Positions 7,557 through 13,547 of a DNA stretch of 13,547 nt are shown one piece after another; position 1 is the stretch's first letter, and each line of letters begins with the position of its first letter. The stretch spans positions 1-13,547 of the forward strand of contig JAPYVG010000042.1 of assembly GCA_028277025.1 (NCBI GenBank). Direction: 5' to 3'. This DNA comes from Sulfolobaceae archaeon (GTDB taxonomy: Archaea > Thermoproteota > Thermoprotei_A > Sulfolobales > Sulfolobaceae). Under the pieces are notes generated by a model, which saw only the letters and a list, made by a program, of their open reading frames with translations, searched no databases and was not told where the DNA came from. The translations under genes were made by a program, and so were the position numbers.

Positions 7557-8274
7557 AATTCTCTTAAAAGGAATAGATGAAAATGAGTTGAAAAACGTCA
7601 CATTTATATCTGGATTTAGAACTTTAGGTGAAGTAGGGTATATTGCTACAAGATACATGGTATTAAAGCTTAATATGAAAAGGGTAGGATTTGTGCTCAC
7701 TAAGTATTTGCGTGATGTAACTTTTCTTGACGAGTATGGTTTAGCTACTCCCTTTGAGCTCTTTTATGATAAAAATAACCATCTGTTAGTGCTTTTAAGT
7801 CATTTATTGCCATTCCAAAAAGAAATGAATGAATTTTCTGAGAAAATAATTAAATGGTTAAAGAAACTTGAGGTTAACAATGTAATATTAATTGGAGGAT
7901 TAGACAAGAGATATAAAGGAGAAAATGAGAATTACAACCTTAGATGGCTTAAAACTTCAGCGAGTAAAATTACTCTTAATTATCCGTTAATGGAAAAGCA
8001 GTTACTTATGATAGGTCCTCTTGCGTTATTCACGATATATTCTGAGATAGAGGACTTGCCGGCAGTAGTCTTATTACCTTATGCGGATAGAGATAGAATA
8101 GATCCGGCTGCTGCAGCTGTTGCAATAGAGGAAATTAACAAATTACTCAACTTAAAAATTGATGTAACTGAATTATACGAAGACGCAAGAAAAATTGAAG
8201 AGGAATTGCAAAGACAACTAGAATTGATTCAGAAAGAGCTCAACAGGAACGCTTCTGACAGAGTTTATATGTAA
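7546..8274 (+). CDS. PAC2-family proteasome assembly chaperone-like protein with HbYX tail
   Basis: This 242-residue protein fits the PAC2 (COG1938/COG2047) family, which includes archaeal PbaA and PbaB. Family-like parts are [19 protein letters not shown] (21-39), [11 protein letters not shown] (110-120), a glycine/proline segment IGPLALF (156-162), and the C-terminal [21 protein letters not shown] (186-206). A charged helix (about 208-235) leads to the very C-terminus V240-Y241-M242, a perfect hydrophobic-Tyr-any (HbYX) motif, used by PAN and Pba proteins to dock into 20S α-ring pockets. The start is GTG at 7546 with GAGG about ten bases upstream, overlapping the preceding gene by 11 bases. 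Location downstream of pan supports a proteasome role. Whether it is PbaA-like or PbaB-like I cannot tell. Confidence 0.85.
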   Translation: MSIKILLKGIDENELKNVTFISGFRTLGEVGYIATRYMVLKLNMKRVGFVLTKYLRDVTFLDEYGLATPFELFYDKNNHLLVLLSHLLPFQKEMNEFSEKIIKWLKKLEVNNVILIGGLDKRYKGENENYNLRWLKTSASKITLNYPLMEKQLLMIGPLALFTIYSEIEDLPAVVLLPYADRDRIDPAAAAVAIEEINKLLNLKIDVTELYEDARKIEEELQRQLELIQKELNRNASDRVYM

Positions 8275-9702
8275 ATTTTCACAACCAATAACAGTAATTG
8301 TTTTATATCCTTTTTCTCTTAGAAATTTCTTAATTTTTTCTTTCAAAATAACCCGAACTGAATCGTTAATTAGTAGTGGATATTCTGTCTGAAAATAGGG
8401 ATATGAGAAGAATATATTATATGGTACAAGGCCATAAAATGGGTGTAATATGTACACGTCTTCATGATCTCTAATTCTTTTTAATTCATCTTTTTTATCT
8501 ATACATAATATTAGAATTGAATCATTCTTTCTTTTTATTTTATCTACTAATTTCTCATGTCTGAGAATCTCTGGTCTTAAAAGGGATAATTCATCATAAA
8601 CAAAAATTCCTTTTACATCTCCTTTTACTCTAGGATCGAACTTCTCTATGTAACTAGCATACTGTAAAAATTTCTTAAATGCCGAATATACTGCTGGATG
8701 TGAGTAAGCCTTCTGTTGAAGATACTCAAACAATCTCCCTTCCTTTATTGACTGTTTAATCTCGTTAATTTCCTCCTTAATCACATAAAGGTTATGGATT
8801 GCTAAAAGTTTTGTTCTTTCTTCCTTACTCATTTCTAAAAGCTCTTTGGGAGTATATTTACTACATACCGGACATGAACAAGGAAAATATTCTAAGTCTT
8901 CTAATCTATATACTCTTTCCCTAGTCATGTATCTATTATCTCTAGCGTAAAGTATGTAAGATGCGGAATCAAAAGAGTCTACCCCTAATGCTACCGCAAA
9001 AGGCATTATATGAGGGACTCCTCCTCCAAATAGGTGAAATGGTTTACCTCTGCTAACGTTTACTTTTGCAGTATAAATCATTTCAATTAGCGGTACATAT
9101 TCGTATCTTTGCATTAGAACTGTTGGACTACCTAACGCTAGCATCTTATAGTTCTCATTATTGTTAGCTTCCTTAGCAGAGTACTCTAAGAGGTCTAAGA
9201 ACGTGCCCCCTTGAATCGGATGAACCCAGATTATTCTATCCGAGGTTCTCTTAATAATTTCCTCAACTTCCTTAGCCCTTCTTAAGGTCTCTAATACAGT
9301 ATGCTTTGCTTCTTCCTTATCCTTTACATCTCCTGTCGGAATATCCAATATAACTCCTATATCTGGTTCTATAGTACTTTCAAATTCAACTATTTCTCTA
9401 TTACTAATCTCTATTTCTCCATATTGAAGTACTTGATAAGCACCAGAATCAGTCATTATAATACCGTTAAATTTTAAGAAATCATGAATTTTAGTTCTGA
9501 TATTAAAATTCTTTTTAATTATATATGCATTAGTAATGATATTATTAAATCCAATAGATTTTATATCCTCTATTGTAATTTCAGATTTAATAGGGTTTAT
9601 AACTGGGAAAAATGCTGGAGTCTCGATTTTAGCATGTGAAGTTTCTAATATACCTATTCTACCGGCCAAATCCTCATCTTTTATTTCGAAATCTCCTATC
9701 AT
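8218..9702 (-). CDS. tgtA: Archaeosine tRNA-guanine transglycosylase TgtA, catalytic part without PUA
   Basis: TgtA exchanges guanine for preQ0 at position 15 of archaeal tRNAs, the first tRNA-bound step of archaeosine synthesis. From ATG 9700-9702 the product has 494 residues. Catalytic D85 lies in TDSGAYQ and nucleophile D245 in FDSASY. The substrate-pocket segment HPIQGG is at 161-166 and GGGVPH at 226-231. Zinc ligands are C275, C277, C280 and H303. A C1-like domain follows (about 355-490) and the chain then ends, so the usual C2 and PUA domains are absent. AAAGGAG seven bases before this ATG supports the start, although the frame is open up to 9750. It follows SmAP3 by one base. Its 3' end overlaps the convergent PAC2 gene by 57 bases. 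Confidence 0.94.
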   Translation of the reverse strand: MIGDFEIKDEDLAGRIGILETSHAKIETPAFFPVINPIKSEITIEDIKSIGFNNIITNAYIIKKNFNIRTKIHDFLKFNGIIMTDSGAYQVLQYGEIEISNREIVEFESTIEPDIGVILDIPTGDVKDKEEAKHTVLETLRRAKEVEEIIKRTSDRIIWVHPIQGGTFLDLLEYSAKEANNNENYKMLALGSPTVLMQRYEYVPLIEMIYTAKVNVSRGKPFHLFGGGVPHIMPFAVALGVDSFDSASYILYARDNRYMTRERVYRLEDLEYFPCSCPVCSKYTPKELLEMSKEERTKLLAIHNLYVIKEEINEIKQSIKEGRLFEYLQQKAYSHPAVYSAFKKFLQYASYIEKFDPRVKGDVKGIFVYDELSLLRPEILRHEKLVDKIKRKNDSILILCIDKKDELKRIRDHEDVYILHPFYGLVPYNIFFSYPYFQTEYPLLINDSVRVILKEKIKKFLREKGYKTITVIGCENLHINSVRSVPVELFLNQF

Positions 9703-9703
9703 T

Positions 9704-10135
9704 TTATGCTCCTTTCTTTTTCTTTTCGATATATGCATTAAAAACGTCATATACTTTTTGAGCTAATGGGCCACTACCTTCAACTCCGTTCTCGGAAACC
9801 TTTATCCTATCTAGAATTGTAACTATTCCTACTTCTTCATAAACCTTTATATCTGAAGAACGAAGATTCAATTCCTTAGATAATATTTCTGCGAATTCTC
9901 TAGGATCAAACAAAGGAGCTGTTTTTACCAGTATTTCAGTAATAATATTACCATTTAAAATAACTTTATAATAAATATTGTTCTCGTTGTCCTTAGCATT
10001 TGTTAAAGCTATCATAAATGGTGTTAGTTCAAAAGAACTTAGTACACCCGAGTATGTCTTATTATTTGATAACTTTACTATAACAGTCTTATCAACTAGG
10101 CTTGCTAAGTCCGTAAATATTCTTTTAGCACTCAT
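9704..10135 (-). CDS. Sm-like archaeal protein with C-terminal extension (SmAP3-type)
   Basis: Sm-like archaeal proteins form rings that bind oligo(U)-type RNA. From ATG 10133-10135 the product has 143 residues. An Sm fold (about 8-72) includes [27 protein letters not shown] (Sm1-like) and a degenerate Sm2-like [13 protein letters not shown]. An α/β extension follows (about 78-143) with [21 protein letters not shown] and a basic C-terminal tail. The added domain is typical of SmAP3 rather than the ~80-residue SmAP1/2. The frame is open upstream to 10204, but that part would overlap the divergent rpo8 start. The chosen ATG lies about 30 bases from the centre of a symmetric promoter. tgtA begins one base after its stop, so the two are almost certainly co-transcribed. 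Confidence 0.88.
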   Translation of the reverse strand: MSAKRIFTDLASLVDKTVIVKLSNNKTYSGVLSSFELTPFMIALTNAKDNENNIYYKVILNGNIITEILVKTAPLFDPREFAEILSKELNLRSSDIKVYEEVGIVTILDRIKVSENGVEGSGPLAQKVYDVFNAYIEKKKKGA

Positions 10136-10155
10136 ATGGATAGGTATGCTAAAAT

Positions 10156-10173
10156 GGTTAATAATATTTAACC
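10156..10173. promoter_or_regulatory. Symmetric bidirectional promoter dyad for SmAP3 and rpo8
   Basis: The sequence GGTTAATAATATTTAACC has perfect 6-bp arms (GGTTAA/TTAACC) around TAATAT. Its centre (10164.5) is about 28.5 bases from the rpo8 ATG at 10193 and about 29.5 bases from the SmAP3 ATG at 10135. It fits one shared TATA/BRE element driving two leaderless transcripts. The symmetry is seen directly; dual use is inferred. Confidence 0.55.
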
Positions 10174-10192
10174 CATTATCACTAAAACATTT

Positions 10193-10576
10193 ATGGCTAT
10201 ACAAGCTGAAGGAAAGCTGGAAGCCGAGTGTAGTATCAATTCAATAGAAGCTGGAACTTTAAAGAACTTATATATTGTGAAAATGAATTGCGGCGTTTAT
10301 GACGTTGAATTTGATATAGTAGACATAATTAATATATTTAATAAAGGAGACAAAGTAAAGTTAATCATCTCTAAACAAAGACCCGAATACAGTAATAGAG
10401 ACTTTTGTGCTCATGGTTATTTATTTTACGAGAAAAAACAAGAGAATAATAAAGTGCTAGATCAAATATCACTATTTGGATTAATAGTAAAAATTTATTC
10501 AGATCAAGGCTTAATACAGCAGAAGATATTCAATATGATGGATCACGTGTACTATTGTGTCAAAAAATTAAGTTAA
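10193..10576 (+). CDS. rpo8: DNA-directed RNA polymerase subunit Rpo8 (RpoG)
   Basis: Rpo8 is the crenarchaeal counterpart of eukaryotic Rpb8, an OB-fold subunit of RNA polymerase. The 127-residue product resembles the Sulfolobus subunit as I recall it: [33 protein letters not shown] (12-44), [12 protein letters not shown] (50-61), DFCAHGYLF (70-78), and a C-terminal [11 protein letters not shown]. The ATG at 10193 has ATATTTA (10164-10170) about 26 bases upstream and no ribosome binding site, so it is probably leaderless. It is a single-gene unit. Its 3' end overlaps the convergent proteasome β gene by 9 bases. Confidence 0.88.
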   Translation: MAIQAEGKLEAECSINSIEAGTLKNLYIVKMNCGVYDVEFDIVDIINIFNKGDKVKLIISKQRPEYSNRDFCAHGYLFYEKKQENNKVLDQISLFGLIVKIYSDQGLIQQKIFNMMDHVYYCVKKLS

Positions 10577-11158
10577 TTTTATGAATTCTTCTTCTGTGTT
10601 ATCCTTTTTTATAATTAGAATATCTATACCATCACCAGATGTTACGTCTCTCTCTATAGCAGCTTTCATAGCCTTAGTTACAATTTCTTTAGCTTTATCA
10701 ACAGATAAGCTGGGATCGTATTCGGCTTCTAATACGCCTATTGCAGTTCTTGCCCCAGATCCTACCGCAGCGTATGAATCTTCAATAAGTGAACCTATAG
10801 GATCTAAAATGTATAACTGTGGGCCTTGATCATCAATCCCCCCAAAAAGTAATTCAGATATATATGGCATCCATTTATTTTGATATAATATAACTGAGAG
10901 TAACTTGGCCGCCGCTTTAACACCTATTTTTCTATTATTATAAAGTTCATAATATTTAATTTCTATGTTCATTATCCTAGTTAAGGTCTGGACATCGCCT
11001 ATTATTCCAGCACCAGCTATTCCAAATCTATCAATCTTAAATACTTTTTTTGCTGATCTACTTAATACATATCCTCCGTAACTTAGCCTCCTTTCAGCAG
11101 ATAATATTACACCATCGCTAACTTTTACACCTAAAGCTGTAGCGGGTAATTCTTCCAT
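10568..11158 (-). CDS. psmB: Proteasome β subunit with Ala at the nucleophile position
   Basis: This is one of the two β-type subunits usual in Sulfolobales 20S proteasomes. From ATG 11156-11158 ([10 protein letters not shown]) it has 196 residues. Ungapped alignment with the Thermoplasma β subunit as I recall it puts this protein's A-T-A-L-G at positions 1-5, where the catalytic type has T-T-T-V-G. E17-R18-R19 and K32-K33 still fall in register, as do GSG near Ser129 and the RD--SG motif of D166/S169. The Thr1 nucleophile is therefore replaced by Ala and only a five-residue leader precedes it. A GTG at 11179 is an alternative start adding MKGRVIF. It follows hisS in the same operon. I infer a poorly active or structural β subunit. 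Confidence 0.93.
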   Translation of the reverse strand: MEELPATALGVKVSDGVILSAERRLSYGGYVLSRSAKKVFKIDRFGIAGAGIIGDVQTLTRIMNIEIKYYELYNNRKIGVKAAAKLLSVILYQNKWMPYISELLFGGIDDQGPQLYILDPIGSLIEDSYAAVGSGARTAIGVLEAEYDPSLSVDKAKEIVTKAMKAAIERDVTSGDGIDILIIKKDNTEEEFIKLT

Positions 11159-11193
11159 AAAAATAACCCTACCTTTCACTCCTTTTTCTTTAC

Positions 11194-12480
11194 TTAAATT
11201 ATTTGCTTAACATAATCCTCAAGTTTGCTTTCATCAATTGTAGTTTGTTCTTTTGTATTAAGATTTTTTATTGTTACTTTTTTATCCTCATATTCTTTGT
11301 TTCCCACAAATATTGCTAAATTGTATCCCTCTTCTACATAAGTTAAAAGTGCTTTAGAAAGTGCTGATTCTTTAAGATTTAACGAAGTAATAATTCCTAT
11401 ACTACGCAATTTACTAACTATTTTAATGCCATATTCTATTAACTTTTCATTATCGTCCAATACAAAAACTACAGCTTTCTTGTAATTATTTTCTTTTATT
11501 TCATTAAGTACTAGTGAAGTTCTCTCTACTCCTATAGCAAACCCTATGGCTGGGGTTTGAGGTCCTCCGTAAAGCTTTATTAAATTATCATATCTACCTC
11601 CACCCGCAATACTAAAAGGAACCTTAGGGTGAGTTACTTCAAAAATTATTCCAGTATAGTAGGCAAGTCCTCTTACAAATCCAGTATCTACGACTACATT
11701 TATGCCTAGATTAGATAGTATTTCAGATATTTTCTTTATTCTATGAACATCATCAATTAATACGTTATCAACTTTTTTAACCTCTATCAAAATCTCATCC
11801 CAACTTGAATCCTTTAATTCACCGTAGTTTAGTAAAAATGATAGTAAATTAAAAAATGGTGAATTATTGTCTAATTGTTTTAGTGCTTCTTCCTTTCTCC
11901 CCTTATCTATCAAATGTAGTAAATGCTCTTGTTTGTCCTCATTTACTCCAAGTTTAGTAAAAATAGTTCTAAATATTGCTATATTATTAATTTTTATTTT
12001 TATATCTTTTAATAATCCTAATTTTGCATATATTTCCGCTAAAAGAGAAACTACTTCTACGTCAGATAATAGACTTGATGAACCTATTAGTTCAACTCCA
12101 GCTTGTCTAAATTCCCTATATCTTCCAAATTGAGGTTCGTCATATCTATATACAGTACCCGTATAGAAGAGCCTAACTGGTTTAGGCAAGTGTTGCATAT
12201 TATTTAAATACGCTCTTACAACACTAGGCGTGAATTCTGGTCTTAAAGCCACTTCCCTCTCAGCTTTATCTTTAAAAACATACATAGTATTCCTTAGCTC
12301 TTCACCGCCCTTAAGAGCAAATAGTTTAAAATCCTCTACTAAAGGGGTATAAATCTCTTTGTAACCAGCCTTTATGACAGAGTCCCTAAATACATCCTCT
12401 ATGTACTTTAACTTCTCTAACTCTTTGCCAAAATAATCTTTCATACCTCTTACTGGCTCATAAGAGATCAGGATAATCAC
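11194..12480 (-). CDS. hisS: Histidyl-tRNA synthetase (HisRS)
   Basis: This 428-residue class II synthetase charges tRNA-His. Motif 1 lies in the first ~50 residues after [24 protein letters not shown] is at 78-92, motif 2 [22 protein letters not shown] spans 107-128, the histidine-A signature RGLAYYTG spans 270-277, and motif 3 [10 protein letters not shown] spans 311-320. An anticodon-binding α/β domain fills about 335-428. The start is GTG at 12478-12480 within a GTGA overlap with the stop of the small upstream gene. ATG at 12442-12444 would remove conserved N-terminal residues. All core residues appear present. psmB follows 35 bases later on the same strand. Confidence 0.97.
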   Translation of the reverse strand: MIILISYEPVRGMKDYFGKELEKLKYIEDVFRDSVIKAGYKEIYTPLVEDFKLFALKGGEELRNTMYVFKDKAEREVALRPEFTPSVVRAYLNNMQHLPKPVRLFYTGTVYRYDEPQFGRYREFRQAGVELIGSSSLLSDVEVVSLLAEIYAKLGLLKDIKIKINNIAIFRTIFTKLGVNEDKQEHLLHLIDKGRKEEALKQLDNNSPFFNLLSFLLNYGELKDSSWDEILIEVKKVDNVLIDDVHRIKKISEILSNLGINVVVDTGFVRGLAYYTGIIFEVTHPKVPFSIAGGGRYDNLIKLYGGPQTPAIGFAIGVERTSLVLNEIKENNYKKAVVFVLDDNEKLIEYGIKIVSKLRSIGIITSLNLKESALSKALLTYVEEGYNLAIFVGNKEYEDKKVTIKNLNTKEQTTIDESKLEDYVKQII

Positions 12481-12758
12481 CTCTTATTCAGTTTTATTTC
12501 TGATATGGAGTAATAAGTTACATCACCATATTTATCTACTATCGCAATTACACCTCTTTTTTCGATTTTAGACGTAAAAGAGACAAAATCCCCAATTTTT
12601 TTAATAGATAATGGTTTGTTCTCGTTTAATATCATAATAACATAATTTTCATTATTATTTGTAACGAAAATATATCCGCCACTACTTTTACTCTTTTTAC
12701 CTCTATATTTTAAATCATTAATTACTATAAACTCGTCTATATTAAAACTTTCGCTCAT
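12477..12758 (-). CDS. Conserved-looking 93-residue hypothetical protein upstream of hisS
   Basis: I do not recognise this family. The 93-residue product is rich in β-prone residues (for example GYIFVTNNNENYVIMIL and KRGVIAIVDKYGDVTYYSISEI) with a basic loop KYRGKKSKSSGG near 18-27. It has no Cys, no signal peptide and no membrane helix. A small β-barrel or OB/SH3-like fold is possible but unproven. It starts at ATG 12756-12758, preceded by GAGTGGTAG as a possible ribosome binding site. Its stop overlaps the hisS GTG in a GTGA arrangement, which argues for coupled translation and for a real gene. It is divergent from tfb3. Confidence 0.65.
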   Translation of the reverse strand: MSESFNIDEFIVINDLKYRGKKSKSSGGYIFVTNNNENYVIMILNENKPLSIKKIGDFVSFTSKIEKRGVIAIVDKYGDVTYYSISEIKLNKR

Positions 12759-12788
12759 CTACCACTCTCTAGTGTAATTACTACAATT

Positions 12789-12809
12789 CACGGAAAAATA
12801 TATTTCGTG
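12789..12809. promoter_or_regulatory. TATA box of tfb3 inside an imperfect 21-bp dyad
   Basis: CACG at 12789-12792 and CGTG at 12806-12809 are inverted around an A/T core. The arms extend to CACGGAAA and TTTCGTG with one extra G on the left. The core AAAAATATATTT is centred about 25 bases before the tfb3 ATG, so it doubles as the TATA box with GGAAA as BRE. It also lies about 41 bases before the divergent ORF, compatible with a short leader there. Confidence 0.5.
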
Positions 12810-12823
12810 CACATTTTAAAATC

Positions 12824-13408
12824 ATGAAATGCCCAAATTGTGGATTTGATGAGTTAATATGGGATACAAAGTCTGGTAGTGTAGTGTGCCCAAATTGTGG
12901 ATTAGTAATAGATCAAATCTATGAAGATAGTGTAGTTAACGTTGACGAAGATATTATAACAGGAAGTTATAAGCCTGGCCACTATTTAACTTTAAATAAG
13001 AAAGAAACTGAAATTCTTAGAAATATTATCACAAAAAATCTAAAAAGTAAGAGTAGTAGTAAGAAAGCTATATATTACAATGGCAATATAATAAATAGTG
13101 ACTCTCTAAATGCTATTAAATTTCTTGAAAATAATGAATTATTATTGATTATATTTGATATAGTAAATAGTATTCCTAAATTAGCTAGCAAACATCTAAA
13201 ATATAAAGTAGGTATTTCAATTTATTTTACTAACAAAGAATTATTTAATAAGGTTTATAAAAACCTTAATATAAATATTAGATATTTTAATAGAATATTG
13301 AGTGAGCTAAATGCAGTTGAAAAAATGACATTGAAAGAGAAGATTTATAATACTATCAAAGAGCATTCCATAAAGAGCAGAGAACATGAAGTGATCTTAA
13401 TTAGATGA
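12824..13408 (+). CDS. tfb3: TFB3-type truncated transcription factor B paralog
   Basis: In Sulfolobus, TFB3 is a TFB paralog that activates the DNA-damage response together with a normal TFB. The 194-residue product starts with a TFIIB-type zinc ribbon using C3, C6, C22 and C25 (CPNCG ... CPNCG). It then lacks an evident B-reader and has no full pair of cyclin repeats. Instead there is a Lys-rich region (about 55-80) and a helical C-terminal half with a possible coiled coil near 170-185. Length, zinc ribbon and location next to hisS-psmB match my memory of Sulfolobus tfb3 loci. The start ATG 12824 is about 25 bases after a TATA box, so the message is probably leaderless. DNA-damage induction is family knowledge, not seen here. 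Confidence 0.85.
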   Translation: MKCPNCGFDELIWDTKSGSVVCPNCGLVIDQIYEDSVVNVDEDIITGSYKPGHYLTLNKKETEILRNIITKNLKSKSSSKKAIYYNGNIINSDSLNAIKFLENNELLLIIFDIVNSIPKLASKHLKYKVGISIYFTNKELFNKVYKNLNINIRYFNRILSELNAVEKMTLKEKIYNTIKEHSIKSREHEVILIR

Positions 13409-13492
13409 TAAAGCTTTCTACAGTGTGGACAACATTTTCATTCATTTGAAATATTTACATTTATTATCACCCCCTTATCTAATAAGTACGTT

Positions 13493-13498
13493 GGGGTG
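13493..13498 (+). promoter_or_regulatory. Ribosome binding site for the right-edge reading frame
   Basis: GGGGTG lies six bases before ATG 13505 and matches most of the archaeal GAGGTG core. It is the main reason to call the short partial frame at the right edge a gene. It can also pair with CACCCC at 13468-13473. Confidence 0.45.
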
Positions 13499-13504
13499 TA
13501 AAGG

Positions 13505-13547
13505 ATGTTGTATATTAGGAAGAATGTTGATAACCACCTAGTTATTG
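13505..13547 (+). CDS. Start of an unidentified gene, cut by the right edge
   Basis: Only 14 codons are visible (MLYIRKNVDNHLVI). They start at ATG 13505, have a strong ribosome binding site upstream and are open to the window end. It would follow tfb3 by 96 bases on the same strand. The product cannot be identified from this fragment. Confidence 0.45.
   Translation, partial: MLYIRKNVDNHLVI

Noticed and set aside
9536..10247. Plus-strand frames opposite tgtA and SmAP3
   Set aside because: Antisense shadows; the second also runs across the divergent promoter and the rpo8 start.
1..13547. CRISPR array or insertion sequence
   Set aside because: No regularly spaced repeats of CRISPR length and no transposase frame or terminal inverted repeats were seen.

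Overview
This AT-rich window comes from a crenarchaeon of the order Sulfolobales (Sulfolobus, Saccharolobus or Sulfurisphaera type). The support is a TFEα gene, an Rpo8 RNA polymerase subunit, a short TFB3-type factor, a PAN/20S proteasome set, an archaeal Trm56, an archaeal tRNA-guanine transglycosylase, GTG and TTG starts, and several leaderless-looking promoters. I cannot name the species from sequence alone.

Positions 1 to about 1718 look like one end of an integrated plasmid or virus. An intact 426-residue tyrosine recombinase lies just past the 3' end of an intact tRNA-Val(TAC) gene, and an unrecognised minus-strand gene runs off the left edge. An unsplit integrase beside an intact tRNA fits the pNOB8-type pattern. 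The far attachment site lies outside the window.

Positions 1718-5837 hold a compact minus-strand operon: MBF1 -> HflX -> Trm56 -> TFEα -> an orphan DNA cytosine-C5 methyltransferase -> a COG4080/DUF2122-type protein -> tRNA-Val. Neighbouring reading frames overlap by a few bases. It mixes transcription, translation and RNA-modification functions. The Trm56 frame has no ATG, GTG or TTG before its conserved N-terminus.

Positions 5876-8274 hold a plus-strand operon: PAN -> a stand-alone C2-PUA module -> a PAC2-family proteasome chaperone ending in an HbYX tail. It converges on, and overlaps by 57 bases, the minus-strand pair SmAP3 -> TgtA. This TgtA has the catalytic and zinc-binding regions but no PUA domain. 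The detached module two genes away looks like the missing part, which suggests a two-piece archaeosine transglycosylase.

Positions 10136-13547 begin with a short, nearly symmetric divergent promoter for SmAP3 and rpo8. Then come the minus-strand genes for a 93-residue protein, HisRS and a proteasome β subunit (the β subunit has Ala where the N-terminal Thr nucleophile is expected), and the plus-strand tfb3 gene with a dyad over its TATA box. A final partial reading frame with a good ribosome binding site runs off the right edge. Overall the chromosomal part is an information-processing and proteolysis neighbourhood beside a mobile element.
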